Origin: Cerasicoccus frondis
GTDB lineage: Bacteria; Verrucomicrobiota; Verrucomicrobiia; Opitutales; Cerasicoccaceae
Length of the DNA: 64,000 nt
Direction: 5' to 3'
Assembly (NCBI GenBank): GCA_031296915.1
Contig: JAVDPC010000028.1
Coordinates: 1 to 64,000, forward strand
Both the position numbers and the translations under genes were made by a program. The notes under the pieces were generated by a model. It had not been told where the DNA came from. It ran no database searches and saw nothing but the letters and a program-made list of their open reading frames with translations. Of the stretch, positions 54,652 to 63,976 are shown in pieces; within the stretch, counting starts at the first letter, position 1, and each line of letters begins with the position of its first letter.

Positions 54652-56253
54652 CTAAATTGCTTTCAAGAAAGCGATGACAGCCTCGCGGTCTTCCTTGCTG
54701 AGATTGCGATAAGCCTCACGCGCAGAGAGCCCCTCGCCGTAGTGCCAAAGTATCGCTTCCTCAAAATTGCGCGCTCGTAAATCGTGCCACATGTCGGTGT
54801 GGTCCACTGCAGTTTTCATCAAGCCGCGCGCCCATAACGGCGGCGTGCGAAAATGCTCTTCGATGCCGTGGTTCATGGCTTTGACTCCGTGATTCAGCGC
54901 CCAGCGGTCATCCATCAGGGCGTCGTCAATGGGCTCGATTTCCGCAAGCGCAGGCACGGTGTAGGTCTTGCATTTGACGGGTTCGGCTTGGTGGCAAGCG
55001 CGGCAATTGGCCTTGCCCATATCGTGCATTAACAGGTCCGTGTATGGCCAAATCTTTTGATTCGCGTAGCCCGGTATGGTATCTGATTTCCCCGTCGTCC
55101 AATTCGGCTTATGGCAAGCGATGCAATTCGCCGCATGAAAAATCTGTTTGCCGCGCTGCACTTGTGGGTCGTTGAGATTGCGAGCAGCGGGAACCGCCAG
55201 ACCGGTAAACCAAACCTTGAGATTTTCCAAATCATCCTCACCGAGCTCCACCGGTTGCTTGGCGGTGAGCTGGCTGATGTCGTGCCCTAGCTCGGCTTGC
55301 TTCTCGATCCACTCTTGCGAAGCAAACAGCTTATCGCGATCCGAGCGCGTAATATTTGGAACGTTCCAGATGCCATTGAAACCGGGGCCATTCTGCAAGG
55401 TCGCGCGGCGGCTGTGCCAAGTAAATTTGCCCAAGTGCTGCTGGCCATCGAAAGGCTCGGTGACCCACGGCCCATGCTTTCCTTTGACCATACCAGGCGC
55501 TGCTTGTTGTCGCTCATACTCGGCAATGATGTCTGCATCAGGAATGGCGTCCAGCAGACCCGTGCCATAAAGACCAATGGTTCCCTCGATGCTGACTTGA
55601 TAGTCTTCCGGCAGTGGCAACAACGGGTCAATGATGTCGACCTCCGGGTAAATGAGCGTGCCCTCGTAGAGTGTGCCTTCATTGTAAGGCGCGCCATCCG
55701 GAAACTTGTTGCCATACTCGTCAACGAAGTCGCGCCATTGAATATCGAGCCCCTTGGCAAGCGGTTCGTAAGGCGGCGTAGCCTTCGTTTGTAGCATGAA
55801 TAAGTAGCCGTTGATCAGCTTGCCTTTGGAGTCGTGGACAAAGGCCGTATAGCTATTGCCAAACTGCTCCGTGAATTTATCCACGCGGCGCCCACGACCA
55901 TAGTTCGGATGGCAGTTGCGGCAGGAGTTGTTGATGTAAATTGGCCCCAGCCCGCCAAAGGGCGCGCTTGGATCGACAACAAAGTCAGCTTCAAAAATGG
56001 CTTCCCCCTCGGCAAATTGTTCGGCGAGTTTGGGATTCGCGTCAACCGCTGGCGCAGGCATTTCCAAGCATCGTGAAGTCGTGTTAAACACCGTGCCCTG
56101 CTTACCGCCAGTATAATACTCTTCTGAAATTCCTGGGGGCGTAGCCGTAATACTAGGATGTGCGCTCATCTCGTAGCTCAAACTAACAACGCCCACCGCC
56201 CCGATGCACCAGATCCAGAAAATGTTTTTCAAGCAATGTCCTTGGTCAGTCAT
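54652..56253 (-). CDS. di-heme oxidoreductase-like protein (DUF1111), tri-haem motif
   Basis: A 533-aa DUF1111 protein with an N-terminal membrane/signal helix (IFWIWCIGAVGVVSLSYEMSA). Three CxxCH sites are visible: CRNCH, CIACH and CRACH, one more than its neighbour at 51774. The family block LRARNFEEAILWHYGEG closes the chain. The two DUF1111 proteins differ enough to be separate paralogues. It starts 27 bp after the first imelysin's stop and precedes the YjgF-like gene by 16 bp. Confidence 0.88.
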   Translation of the reverse strand: MTDQGHCLKNIFWIWCIGAVGVVSLSYEMSAHPSITATPPGISEEYYTGGKQGTVFNTTSRCLEMPAPAVDANPKLAEQFAEGEAIFEADFVVDPSAPFGGLGPIYINNSCRNCHPNYGRGRRVDKFTEQFGNSYTAFVHDSKGKLINGYLFMLQTKATPPYEPLAKGLDIQWRDFVDEYGNKFPDGAPYNEGTLYEGTLIYPEVDIIDPLLPLPEDYQVSIEGTIGLYGTGLLDAIPDADIIAEYERQQAAPGMVKGKHGPWVTEPFDGQQHLGKFTWHSRRATLQNGPGFNGIWNVPNITRSDRDKLFASQEWIEKQAELGHDISQLTAKQPVELGEDDLENLKVWFTGLAVPAARNLNDPQVQRGKQIFHAANCIACHKPNWTTGKSDTIPGYANQKIWPYTDLLMHDMGKANCRACHQAEPVKCKTYTVPALAEIEPIDDALMDDRWALNHGVKAMNHGIEEHFRTPPLWARGLMKTAVDHTDMWHDLRARNFEEAILWHYGEGLSAREAYRNLSKEDREAVIAFLKAI

Positions 56254-56280
56254 GAGGAAGTCTCGTTGGGCAGTTTAGTA

Positions 56281-57456
56281 TTATTGGACATAGGCGGCAT
56301 ATGGTTCGACCGCCGGATCGAGAATGACCCAGGGAATCGCCAAGCTGATGCGCGCGGTGAGTTTTTCCAGCTCGGCCTCAGCAATGCGCACGTCCAAAGC
56401 ATATTCCGCTTCGCTTTTTGCTTGGGTGGCTTTCAGCGACTCGATGCGATAGGCCGTGTGGGCAAAGGATATTTTGATGAGTCGATCGAGCACTGGTTCA
56501 TGTGCGGCAACCAGCTCTGAAATGGAATGTGCGCGCGAACCTTCAACACCACCGAGATAGGCGTTTTCCGCGCTTTGAAGTTGATTCAACATGTCGGCAT
56601 GCGGGTCCAGGCTGTCCCAATATGCCATGGCTTCCAGACTAGTCGCCTCCGGATACTCACCGATCTGTGGCGCGAGGTCTTCAAATACCCCAATGATGTC
56701 CTGAAAAACCTCCTGTAGAGAAATCGACGTCGATGCATAACGACTACCTGCCGTGCCCGGATAACGCAGCTCATCGGCATAGGCGACGCGGGCTGCAATA
56801 CCTGCATTTTCCAAGACAGCGCGTTTACGCACTGAGAGGTTTTCCGTGCCACGCCAAGCTGCCTCGAAATCAAGCGTGTCTTGGAACAACGCTTCAGCAA
56901 CCGCGCTTAGATACATCAACTCTGCTCGTGAAAAATCACTGACGTCACGCAGCGCCCCATCGCGATATAGCAGATATTGCAACGCATAAAACCCCCGTAA
57001 CCCAGCAAACTCCTGCTCGCGCAAATAGCGGCCATCCAGTTGACGCTCGCCGCGTTCCACCCTGGTGATCAGCTCCTCGGCGAGAATTTTCTCGAAGGGC
57101 CAGGTTGCGATCCGCTTATGAAAATCATACTGCGTGGCGGGACCGAACTGACAAGCTGCAGTCGCATTCCAGGATGCGTGTGCTTGACGCCAGGCCGTTG
57201 CGGTTACGTCCAGATTCACCTGCGTAGGCCGAGACGCCAAATTGCCCGCAGCAATGCAGAGCTGCTCTGTGTCGGTGGACAATTGTTCGAGCGATTTCAG
57301 AACCGCGTTATCGACATAATCGGCTATGGCGACCTTGGCGTTATGCGCACGGAAGTATTGCTGGACTCTGGGATTTCGGTAGGCCAAGGCAGCAGCCAAA
57401 GCTGCAAATAAGGCAGCGGTTAACAAACAGATGAGACTGATGGTTTTAAGTTTCAT
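56281..57456 (-). CDS. imelysin-family periplasmic protein
   Basis: A 391-aa exported protein (signal/anchor residues 1-25) with the all-helical imelysin fold, duplicated halves and the WRQAHASWN and QFGPATQYDFHKRIATWP stretches. The GxHxxE motif of EfeO-type imelysins appears as GFYALQ (Tyr157 and Gln160), so the classic His and Glu are gone. It probably binds iron or haem in the periplasm by other residues. It is the middle gene of the minus-strand iron-associated cluster. Confidence 0.87.
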   Translation of the reverse strand: MKLKTISLICLLTAALFAALAAALAYRNPRVQQYFRAHNAKVAIADYVDNAVLKSLEQLSTDTEQLCIAAGNLASRPTQVNLDVTATAWRQAHASWNATAACQFGPATQYDFHKRIATWPFEKILAEELITRVERGERQLDGRYLREQEFAGLRGFYALQYLLYRDGALRDVSDFSRAELMYLSAVAEALFQDTLDFEAAWRGTENLSVRKRAVLENAGIAARVAYADELRYPGTAGSRYASTSISLQEVFQDIIGVFEDLAPQIGEYPEATSLEAMAYWDSLDPHADMLNQLQSAENAYLGGVEGSRAHSISELVAAHEPVLDRLIKISFAHTAYRIESLKATQAKSEAEYALDVRIAEAELEKLTARISLAIPWVILDPAVEPYAAYVQ

Positions 57457-57512
57457 ATCCTCTCATTCAGGGTGTCGCTGGTTCATCGTAAATTGCCCGT
57501 AGGAAGAGCTGC

Positions 57513-58601
57513 TTATGGATTCCCTCCACTGGCGAAAGTGGGCTGCTTACCGGTGTAAACATCGAGCTCGAGTACGAGAGAGCCCTCGATCAGTTGCTTC
57601 TGAAGCTTGTTCAGTTGACCATACAAATCCTTCAGCGTTGTAGGATCTTTCTTCAATTGCTGATCAATCGGAGTTGAGCTTTGCTGCAGCTTGGCGAGAG
57701 CATTCTGGATTTTGTTCAACTGTTTGCGAATAGCTGTCGCCAACGCGGGATCACATTTTTCCACCAACCCATCCTGCGTCGCGACGAGGTTGAGCAAGCT
57801 GTCGCTCCTGTTGCCGAGCAGCGCCAACTGAACACCGTCGATGGCAGCCTGCATACCAACAATTGTCGACTCGCTACGCCACGCAGGCAGATTTTCCGGC
57901 GTTGCTGCACCTTTAAAAAAAGCACTGGGCAACCCAATTTGATCCAGTAAAAGATGCTCCGTCACGTTGAGCAGCCTCACATAAATTATGCTGAGCGCAT
58001 CCGAAGTTGTCAGGAACGGCTCACCATCACCAGCCGCGATAAACTCTGCCGCAAAGCCATCGCTCCACAGTTGCTGAGCTTCGGTTGCACAATGATCGAT
58101 TTCCGCCGAAATGGCTAAGAGGTGGGCGCATCGACCAGGCGTAGTCGCCGCCGACACATTATCCGGAGCAAAAAGCAAGTACTCCAAAGCCGCAAAACCA
58201 CGTTGCTCAGCTTGAGTAAGCAAGTGATCCAACCCCTGTGATTCCACAGCTGCATCCAGCACAACATCGTTCACCGCCCAACGATTGATCTTCCGATCCA
58301 ATATCGCGACTGGTCCAAAGCGAAAGACCGCCGCCCGGTTCCAAGCAAGATAAGCTTGCTTCCATTCCTCGCGCGCTTCACGTAAAGTTGATTCCGTGGG
58401 GTTGGCACATAGTCGCACAACGCCCCCATGTAACTGAGACGCGCAATCAGCAGCCTGTGTCAACATTGGCTCAATGGCGTCGGCGGCCAATGTCGCTAAA
58501 ACACGCGATTCAGTGGTCTGTGCTTGGCTAAAACTACTAATGAAGGCCGCAAGCATGCCAAGAACCATGCAGAAGTAATGCTTATACAATCCCTCGCCCA
58601 T
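57513..58601 (-). CDS. imelysin-family periplasmic protein
   Basis: A 362-aa exported protein with signal peptide (1-27, ending SFSQA) and the imelysin helices (EWKQAYLAWNRAAVFRFGPVAI). The GxHxxE position reads GFAALE, so Glu140 remains but His is Ala137. It is the first gene of the imelysin-DUF1111 cluster; the promoter should lie in the 185-bp gap upstream. It is paralogous to the next gene but clearly diverged. Confidence 0.87.
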   Translation of the reverse strand: MGEGLYKHYFCMVLGMLAAFISSFSQAQTTESRVLATLAADAIEPMLTQAADCASQLHGGVVRLCANPTESTLREAREEWKQAYLAWNRAAVFRFGPVAILDRKINRWAVNDVVLDAAVESQGLDHLLTQAEQRGFAALEYLLFAPDNVSAATTPGRCAHLLAISAEIDHCATEAQQLWSDGFAAEFIAAGDGEPFLTTSDALSIIYVRLLNVTEHLLLDQIGLPSAFFKGAATPENLPAWRSESTIVGMQAAIDGVQLALLGNRSDSLLNLVATQDGLVEKCDPALATAIRKQLNKIQNALAKLQQSSTPIDQQLKKDPTTLKDLYGQLNKLQKQLIEGSLVLELDVYTGKQPTFASGGNP

Positions 58602-58786
58602 ACATTAGATGAGCTTACAAAGACGAGATCGTGACTCAATTACAGACTCTGCGGCCGGCTATTTTATTAATTCTGGACGAATCTTATTTTAGAATAGCTA
58701 ATCACCACAGCCACCTCCTCAAACCTGGCTTCAGCGCCAAAGCTCAGGGGAGCCCTTGAGGCAACTGACAAGCTATTATAAGGGCT

Positions 58787-60181
58787 CTATTGGGCGCGCT
58801 TGTAGTCTTCTTCGCGGAGCGCGTTGGGGGCGTCGTGCTTAGGGAGCCACTGGGATAAATCAGCAATAACCGAAGCGAATTGCGGATCTTGCGCCAAGTT
58901 CGTCCATTCATTTGCGTCACTGCGATGATCATAGAGCTCTTCACCGCCATCTTGATAACGAATGTAACGCCAATCTTCCGAACGGACCGCGTGGTTGCCC
59001 ATGAAATTTGTGGTCACAGCCGGGTAAGGCCATTCCAGATTGGGTGATTCCAACAGCGGCGCCAAACTTCGTCCTTCGACCGGTGGCACGTTCTGCAAGT
59101 TGCACAACTCCGCCAGCGTAGGATATAGATCCTGTAAGCTTACGGTACGCGTGCTGACCGTGCCTGGTTTCGTCACACCAGGTACGCGAAAGACAAGCAG
59201 CACACGGGTGCTTTCTTCCCACAACGTGTATTTGCTGAAGCGCAGTTTTTCGCCGAGATGAAACCCATGATCACTCCATAGCACAACGATAGTGTTATCG
59301 GCATAGGGGCTGGTTTGCAAAGCATCCAAAACACGACCAACCTGCTCGTCTGTAAATGAAATGCAAGCACGGTAAGCCTTCAAGATGCGGTCCATGCCGC
59401 CATCGAGCGCTTTCACTTTGTTGTAGCCAGGGCCGGAGAACTTTTGGGCAGTCGTAACGCCCGAGGCCGGGAGATCGTCCCAATCCTTTTCGTTTATCTG
59501 CGGGTGGACGATCTCGTCATCGGGATACAATTCAAAAAAGCGGGGCGGGCAAAAAAAAGGCAAGTGTGGACGGATAAACCCAACCGCTAAAAAGAACGGC
59601 GTCTGCTGCGGCTGGGATAAAAATTCAACGGCAGCCGTCGCGCAATTGTAGTCGCCAAAGGCATTGTCTGGAGCGTCAACCGGCCCCCAATCGTATTGTC
59701 CTTTTACCGGGAATTCTGGATCGACCGGCTCCTTGGGCCAAATGCCATGACCAAAGCTTTGGTAGCTGTCCCACGAGGCTTTGTCACCGTTATAACGGTT
59801 GTGATAGATTTTACCGAGGCCCGTGGAGCGATAGCCGTTTTGTCGAAAAAGCTGTGGCAGCGTAACGACATCCGGCATGTTTTTTCGCCACGGTTGGTCA
59901 TTCAAATAAATACCGGTTGTGGACGCGCTAAAGCCCGTTAAGATCGCTGCGCGCGATGGATTGCACGCTGGCGAAGCGCAATAAGCCCGCGTGAAGAGCT
60001 CGCCGCTGGCCGCCAGTTTATCCATATTGGGGGTAAGCGCCGCCTCATCGTCTTCCAGCGGTCCCACCCAATCGTTCATATCATCTACCGCCATGAAAAG
60101 CACATTGGGCGGGTTCGGCGAAGTCGCACAAACAAAGCAAGCGCCTGTCAGCAGGAGAGATAACCAAGCAAGGCCTTTCAT
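58787..60181 (-). CDS. secreted sulfatase, type I
   Basis: A 464-aa sulfatase with a signal peptide (residues 1-19, SLLLTGACFVCA). Cys73 in C-N-P-S-R is the formylglycine site; the Asp pair in MAVDDMNDW and the SDHGFHLGEK stretch supply the metal and active-site residues. It resembles iduronate-2-sulfatase-type enzymes. The open frame runs to 60385, but the ATG at 60181 puts the signal peptide first and overlaps the next sulfatase's stop by 4 bp. The real substrate is unknown. Confidence 0.93.
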   Translation of the reverse strand: MKGLAWLSLLLTGACFVCATSPNPPNVLFMAVDDMNDWVGPLEDDEAALTPNMDKLAASGELFTRAYCASPACNPSRAAILTGFSASTTGIYLNDQPWRKNMPDVVTLPQLFRQNGYRSTGLGKIYHNRYNGDKASWDSYQSFGHGIWPKEPVDPEFPVKGQYDWGPVDAPDNAFGDYNCATAAVEFLSQPQQTPFFLAVGFIRPHLPFFCPPRFFELYPDDEIVHPQINEKDWDDLPASGVTTAQKFSGPGYNKVKALDGGMDRILKAYRACISFTDEQVGRVLDALQTSPYADNTIVVLWSDHGFHLGEKLRFSKYTLWEESTRVLLVFRVPGVTKPGTVSTRTVSLQDLYPTLAELCNLQNVPPVEGRSLAPLLESPNLEWPYPAVTTNFMGNHAVRSEDWRYIRYQDGGEELYDHRSDANEWTNLAQDPQFASVIADLSQWLPKHDAPNALREEDYKRAQ

Positions 60182-61692
60182 CGCGGATCTTTCTGCGGAG
60201 TTTTCGAAGCTGAATTCGCGCCCAACGGCATCGGATAGGTGCGCACGAAATCGCCACTGCCAAATTCCTCGCTCTGCCAAAGGGTATTGGAGGTATCGAC
60301 TACCTTGTCGTGATGACCAGCGAAAATCATGGGCAGTGCTAGTTGCGTCATGGCTTGCTCGCACTCCAATGCGATGTGAGCACACTCGGGATCATGTATG
60401 CGATTCTGCTGCTCGAGTGGATCGTCATCAAGGTTGAAGAGCGTGAACTCTCCAGTGCTATATTTGGCGTATTTCCACGATCCTTTGAGATACATGCTAG
60501 CGTTTGACAGCCAACCAAGCACAGAGTCGCGCTCTGGGAGATCGGGACGCCCCTCCCCTAAATATGGCAACATAGGCAGCGGGATGCTTTCGGTGAATTC
60601 GGGCAACTCAGCCCCTGCATAAGTAAGCATGGTGGCGGTTACATCCGTTAGCGTCACCAGTTGATCGCACATTTGGCGCACGGGGGCCGATGGATCGCGT
60701 ACGAGCATCGGAATATGGCAACTGCCCTCGTAGTATGTGCCCTTGCCGGCCATGTCGTGGTCGCCCACATAATCGCCGTGGTCACTGGTGAAAATGATAA
60801 CGGTGTTGTCCAGTCGCCCAGTTCGTTCGAGCGCCGCGATAATGTCTCCCACCTCGCGGTCAATCTGCTGGATAAGGCCTGCGTAGTGTTGTCGCACTTT
60901 ACGTTTATGCTCATCGGTCCAATCGCGATGATCGACGCCATTCCACGGGAAGAGATTGCCTTCATGGTTCGCCTTTTTAACTAATGGGCAATCTTCAGGA
61001 ACGCTTGGCGCCGGATCAGGAATCTTCGCCGGATCGATGTCCGCAATAAATTCTTCGTTCGGATCATAGGGACAATGAGGGCCAGTGAAACCAACCATCA
61101 TGGCGAAAGGCTTTTCCTTCTCACGCTGATAAATATAGTCGACGGCTTCGGCCCCGACAAAGTGATCCCAAGAATCTTCCCAAGGGTTGCGGCTGATAAT
61201 CGCGCCTTTGTTTTCCAGGTAGCCTTCGTGATCGAAGCCCGTGTATTTGCGCGAACCTTTACCACAAAGATACTGGTAATAGTCGTCCTGTATGTAAGGC
61301 CAGCGCTTGTCCTCGGTGACGGAGCGATGCTGGTAGCCCATGCTTTCATTCCACGGATAAAAGTGCATCTTGCCGACGCCAGCAGTGTGGTAGCCCAATT
61401 CATTTAACCGCTCTGGCCAAGTGCGGATGCCTTGCTCTGCGTAGTCCGGCCGAATCCATTGCCCATTCGTAAGCACGCCTGTAGTCAGCCCGTGCATGCT
61501 GGTAATCAAGGCCGCGCGTGCGGGCACGCATAATGGATGTTGTGAATAAGCGCGCGTATAGCAGGTGCTTTCGCTGGCCAGTCGGTCGATATTGGGGGTT
61601 TGGAGAAAATCAGCTCCGGCATAGCCTAAAAAGTCCCAGCGGAGCTGATCCGCCATCATGAAGACTATGTTTGGTCGATCGTTCGTGTTCAT
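60178..61692 (-). CDS. sulfatase, type I
   Basis: A 504-aa sulfatase with C-V-P-A-R at residues 55-59 (Cys55 the formylglycine precursor), the N-terminal metal motif MMADQLRWDFLGYAG and TSDHGDYVGDHDM. No obvious signal peptide is seen at this start (MNTNDRPNIVF), so unlike its partner it may act in the cytoplasm. It overlaps the secreted sulfatase by 4 bp, so both are coupled. They may act on different positions of one imported oligosaccharide. Confidence 0.93.
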   Translation of the reverse strand: MNTNDRPNIVFMMADQLRWDFLGYAGADFLQTPNIDRLASESTCYTRAYSQHPLCVPARAALITSMHGLTTGVLTNGQWIRPDYAEQGIRTWPERLNELGYHTAGVGKMHFYPWNESMGYQHRSVTEDKRWPYIQDDYYQYLCGKGSRKYTGFDHEGYLENKGAIISRNPWEDSWDHFVGAEAVDYIYQREKEKPFAMMVGFTGPHCPYDPNEEFIADIDPAKIPDPAPSVPEDCPLVKKANHEGNLFPWNGVDHRDWTDEHKRKVRQHYAGLIQQIDREVGDIIAALERTGRLDNTVIIFTSDHGDYVGDHDMAGKGTYYEGSCHIPMLVRDPSAPVRQMCDQLVTLTDVTATMLTYAGAELPEFTESIPLPMLPYLGEGRPDLPERDSVLGWLSNASMYLKGSWKYAKYSTGEFTLFNLDDDPLEQQNRIHDPECAHIALECEQAMTQLALPMIFAGHHDKVVDTSNTLWQSEEFGSGDFVRTYPMPLGANSASKTPQKDPR

Positions 61693-61828
61693 TGAAAATT
61701 GGCGTTAAATGGATACAACAGGCCCGCCGTCAACGACCCTGCGTTAACGAAAAGCATCGGCTCGAAATAAAGGGAAACGGGAATGGCGCCACCGAAACAG
61801 CTGTTACGGTGACGCCAATTTATTCAAA

Positions 61829-61847
61829 CCCGGACCCCCTGCCCGGG
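61829..61847 (-). terminator. possible terminator of the PEP-CTERM gene
   Basis: CCCGG (61829-61833) and CCGGG (61843-61847) form a short stem with a 9-nt loop just after the stop. On the minus strand TTTGAATAAATT follows. The stem is only 5 bp, so support is weak. Confidence 0.35.
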
Positions 61848-61848
61848 A

Positions 61849-62709
61849 TTAAGAAGAGCGGCGACGTAAAAAGATGCAGAACAACAAAGCGACGGCAGCA
61901 GCATAAGCGGCTGATTCAGCAGGTTCTGGAACGGCGGTAAACGTTTCCAGATTATCGATCATGAATTCGGCGCCAGTGGGAGTGGAGAATGAAGTGAAAC
62001 CAAAGCGGCCTAAGGGCAGATCCGTATCAAAGGCAACCGATGTCCCAAACAAATCGCCATCGATATAGACGTCGAAACTTTTGGAAGCCAGTGAAATAGA
62101 GCCACTGCCGTCCAAGGCGTCATAGCTGTAGGAAGAATCTCCGCCGTTGGCCACGATCGACATAGAATGACTGCCAGTCGGGTCAGTCAGATCGATGCCG
62201 CCACCAGACCAGCTCACCCGGCCATTATAATGCAGATTAATAGTGACTGCACGGTTGGTGTCACTGCCGGTCGCCGAGTTGTTTGGGTTATTGATGGAGA
62301 CATTGCCAAACCCAGCTGAGTTCAAAGAATCAACAGCGACGAAACTGAAATCGAAATCGACGCGCGCGACTTCGTAAGTCTCATCGGTGGCGCTAAAGTT
62401 AATGCCATTGCGAGAGACACCGCTATCGCCATCGAAATAATAGAGCGCATTGCCCGTGCCTGCACTATTGGCGGGAAGAGTGACACCAGTGCCAGTGACG
62501 CCGCCAGTTTCGTCAGTGACGAGTTGGTTGCTCGTTGTTTTGGAAGCGCCGTTGCTGTTTTGCCAAGTGATGCCCTGAGTGTTCGTTCCTGGCTGATCGC
62601 CAAAATCGTATTCATCGAAGTTATCGGACACCAAGGGCGCCCATTGGGCTTGGCAGAGGGTTGCCAGTGATAGCGTGGAGAGGCTGAGGTACAATGCTTT
62701 GTTATTCAT
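61849..62709 (-). CDS. PEP-CTERM sorting domain protein
   Basis: A 286-aa exported protein with a signal peptide (residues 1-22, LSLATLCQAQ) and a concanavalin-like or laminin-G-like beta-rich body (FDFSFVAVDSLNSAGFGN, FDVYIDGDLFGTSVAFDTD). The C-terminus is a classic VPEP motif (TAVPEPAESAAYAA), a helix and the basic tail RRRSS. The ATG at 62709 starts the signal peptide; the open frame runs further up. It faces the LacI gene across 205 bp and precedes the two sulfatases on the same strand after a 156-bp gap. Confidence 0.88.
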   Translation of the reverse strand: MNNKALYLSLSTLSLATLCQAQWAPLVSDNFDEYDFGDQPGTNTQGITWQNSNGASKTTSNQLVTDETGGVTGTGVTLPANSAGTGNALYYFDGDSGVSRNGINFSATDETYEVARVDFDFSFVAVDSLNSAGFGNVSINNPNNSATGSDTNRAVTINLHYNGRVSWSGGGIDLTDPTGSHSMSIVANGGDSSYSYDALDGSGSISLASKSFDVYIDGDLFGTSVAFDTDLPLGRFGFTSFSTPTGAEFMIDNLETFTAVPEPAESAAYAAAVALLFCIFLRRRSS

Positions 62710-62753
62710 AACGAGTCTTATAGGTGTTGATTTGAGGGGTTGGGTTTGAATGC

Positions 62754-62767
62754 GTATCGTTCGATAC
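62754..62767. promoter_or_regulatory. candidate LacI operator
   Basis: GTATCG (62754-62759) and CGATAC (62762-62767) form an inverted repeat with a 2-bp centre in the shared gap between the PEP-CTERM gene and the LacI gene. Such 14-bp symmetric sites suit LacI-type dimers, which fits control of both genes. No second copy was noted. Confidence 0.4.
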
Positions 62768-62914
62768 AGATATGAGCATGGCGCGAATGGCAGGTATGTC
62801 CATGCGCTTGGGAATGCATACATATGGATTGCGATTGATTCACTTGTGTTTTTCTTCAAATATCTGCGATGAAACAGGAGGCATCCTGACAACTACCTCA
62901 CTTACTTTCTTAAA

Positions 62915-63976
62915 ATGCAGCCCCACGTTACCCAAAAAGACATCGCCGAAGCCACCGGACTGAACCAATCAACCATTAGCCTAGCTTTACGTGGCGATCC
63001 CCGCGTAAACGAAGAAACGCGGGAGAAGATATTAAAAATATCGCGCGACCTCGGCTATCGTAAAGATCCCATGCTGACAGCCTTGGCGTCTTACCGCGAC
63101 AACATGCGGCAAACAAATTACCGCGGCACACTGGCTTGGTTGTGCGACCCAGTAGTTTACAATTTAGACTATTATGAAGATTCGGTTTGGAATCTCTACA
63201 GAGAAGGCGCCCTAGAACAGGCCACACAGCATGGCTACAACCTGGAAGTTTTCGAAGTCGATACCGACTCAATCACACAGCAACGGCTATCCAACATTCT
63301 TTACCATCGCGGGATCGAGGGTGTTGTCCTGCCGCCGCTGTTACACGCTGGGCCAGCGCTAAAGCTCGACTGGGAGCGATTTGCGGTCGTCACTTTTGGT
63401 TGGTCGGTTACGGAACCGCGATTTCATTCCGTGAGTCCCAATCATTATCAGAACAGCATTGAGATCGTCAACAATCTGCATACGCTCGGCTACCGTCGCA
63501 TCGCAGTGGTTCTAATGGTGAGCGAGAAAGAATCAACCAAGCTGAACTTTCGCCTATCGGGCCATGGCGTTGAGATGAAAACGGTGAGTTCTGGCCTCCA
63601 AAAGCAAATTCCCACACTGTACCTGGAAGCGCAGAATGAGAAATCTATGCGCGCATTGCATACCTGGTATCGCAAACATCAGCCGGACGCACTGGCCATA
63701 ATGAAAGAAGGCGCTAACTTCATACTGGATAGCCTGAAGGAGATCGACGTGCAGGCGCCCCGTGATGTCGGCGTAGCCACATTCTTTTACCAAAGGCAGA
63801 TGAAGGATCTCGCGGGCATCAATGAAAATTCACGCGACATCGGAAAGGCGGCGGTTGACATCCTCGTAGGCACCATCCGGCGCAGAGAATTTGGCGTCCC
63901 AAACATAAGACGCATGCTGCAGATCGAAGGCGTTTGGCAACCAGCCAAGTCTGTGCGTGAGCAAAGCATTGCTTAA
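62915..63976 (+). CDS. LacI-family transcriptional regulator
   Basis: A 353-aa repressor with a LacI helix-turn-helix at residues about 5-55 (VTQKDIAEATGLNQSTISLALRGDPRVNEETREKI) and a periplasmic-binding-type ligand domain (about 65-345). The hinge region SRDLGYRKDPMLTALASY differs from the usual hinge helix; such variants are frequent in verrucomicrobial LacI proteins. It is divergent from the PEP-CTERM gene and is the probable local regulator of the sulfatase/PEP-CTERM genes. The stop lies inside the window. Confidence 0.9.
   Translation: MQPHVTQKDIAEATGLNQSTISLALRGDPRVNEETREKILKISRDLGYRKDPMLTALASYRDNMRQTNYRGTLAWLCDPVVYNLDYYEDSVWNLYREGALEQATQHGYNLEVFEVDTDSITQQRLSNILYHRGIEGVVLPPLLHAGPALKLDWERFAVVTFGWSVTEPRFHSVSPNHYQNSIEIVNNLHTLGYRRIAVVLMVSEKESTKLNFRLSGHGVEMKTVSSGLQKQIPTLYLEAQNEKSMRALHTWYRKHQPDALAIMKEGANFILDSLKEIDVQAPRDVGVATFFYQRQMKDLAGINENSRDIGKAAVDILVGTIRRREFGVPNIRRMLQIEGVWQPAKSVREQSIA

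Noticed and set aside
58602..58786. Fur box upstream of the imelysin cluster
   Set aside because: I looked for a GATAATGAT-type inverted repeat and saw none convincing, though the gap is AT-rich.
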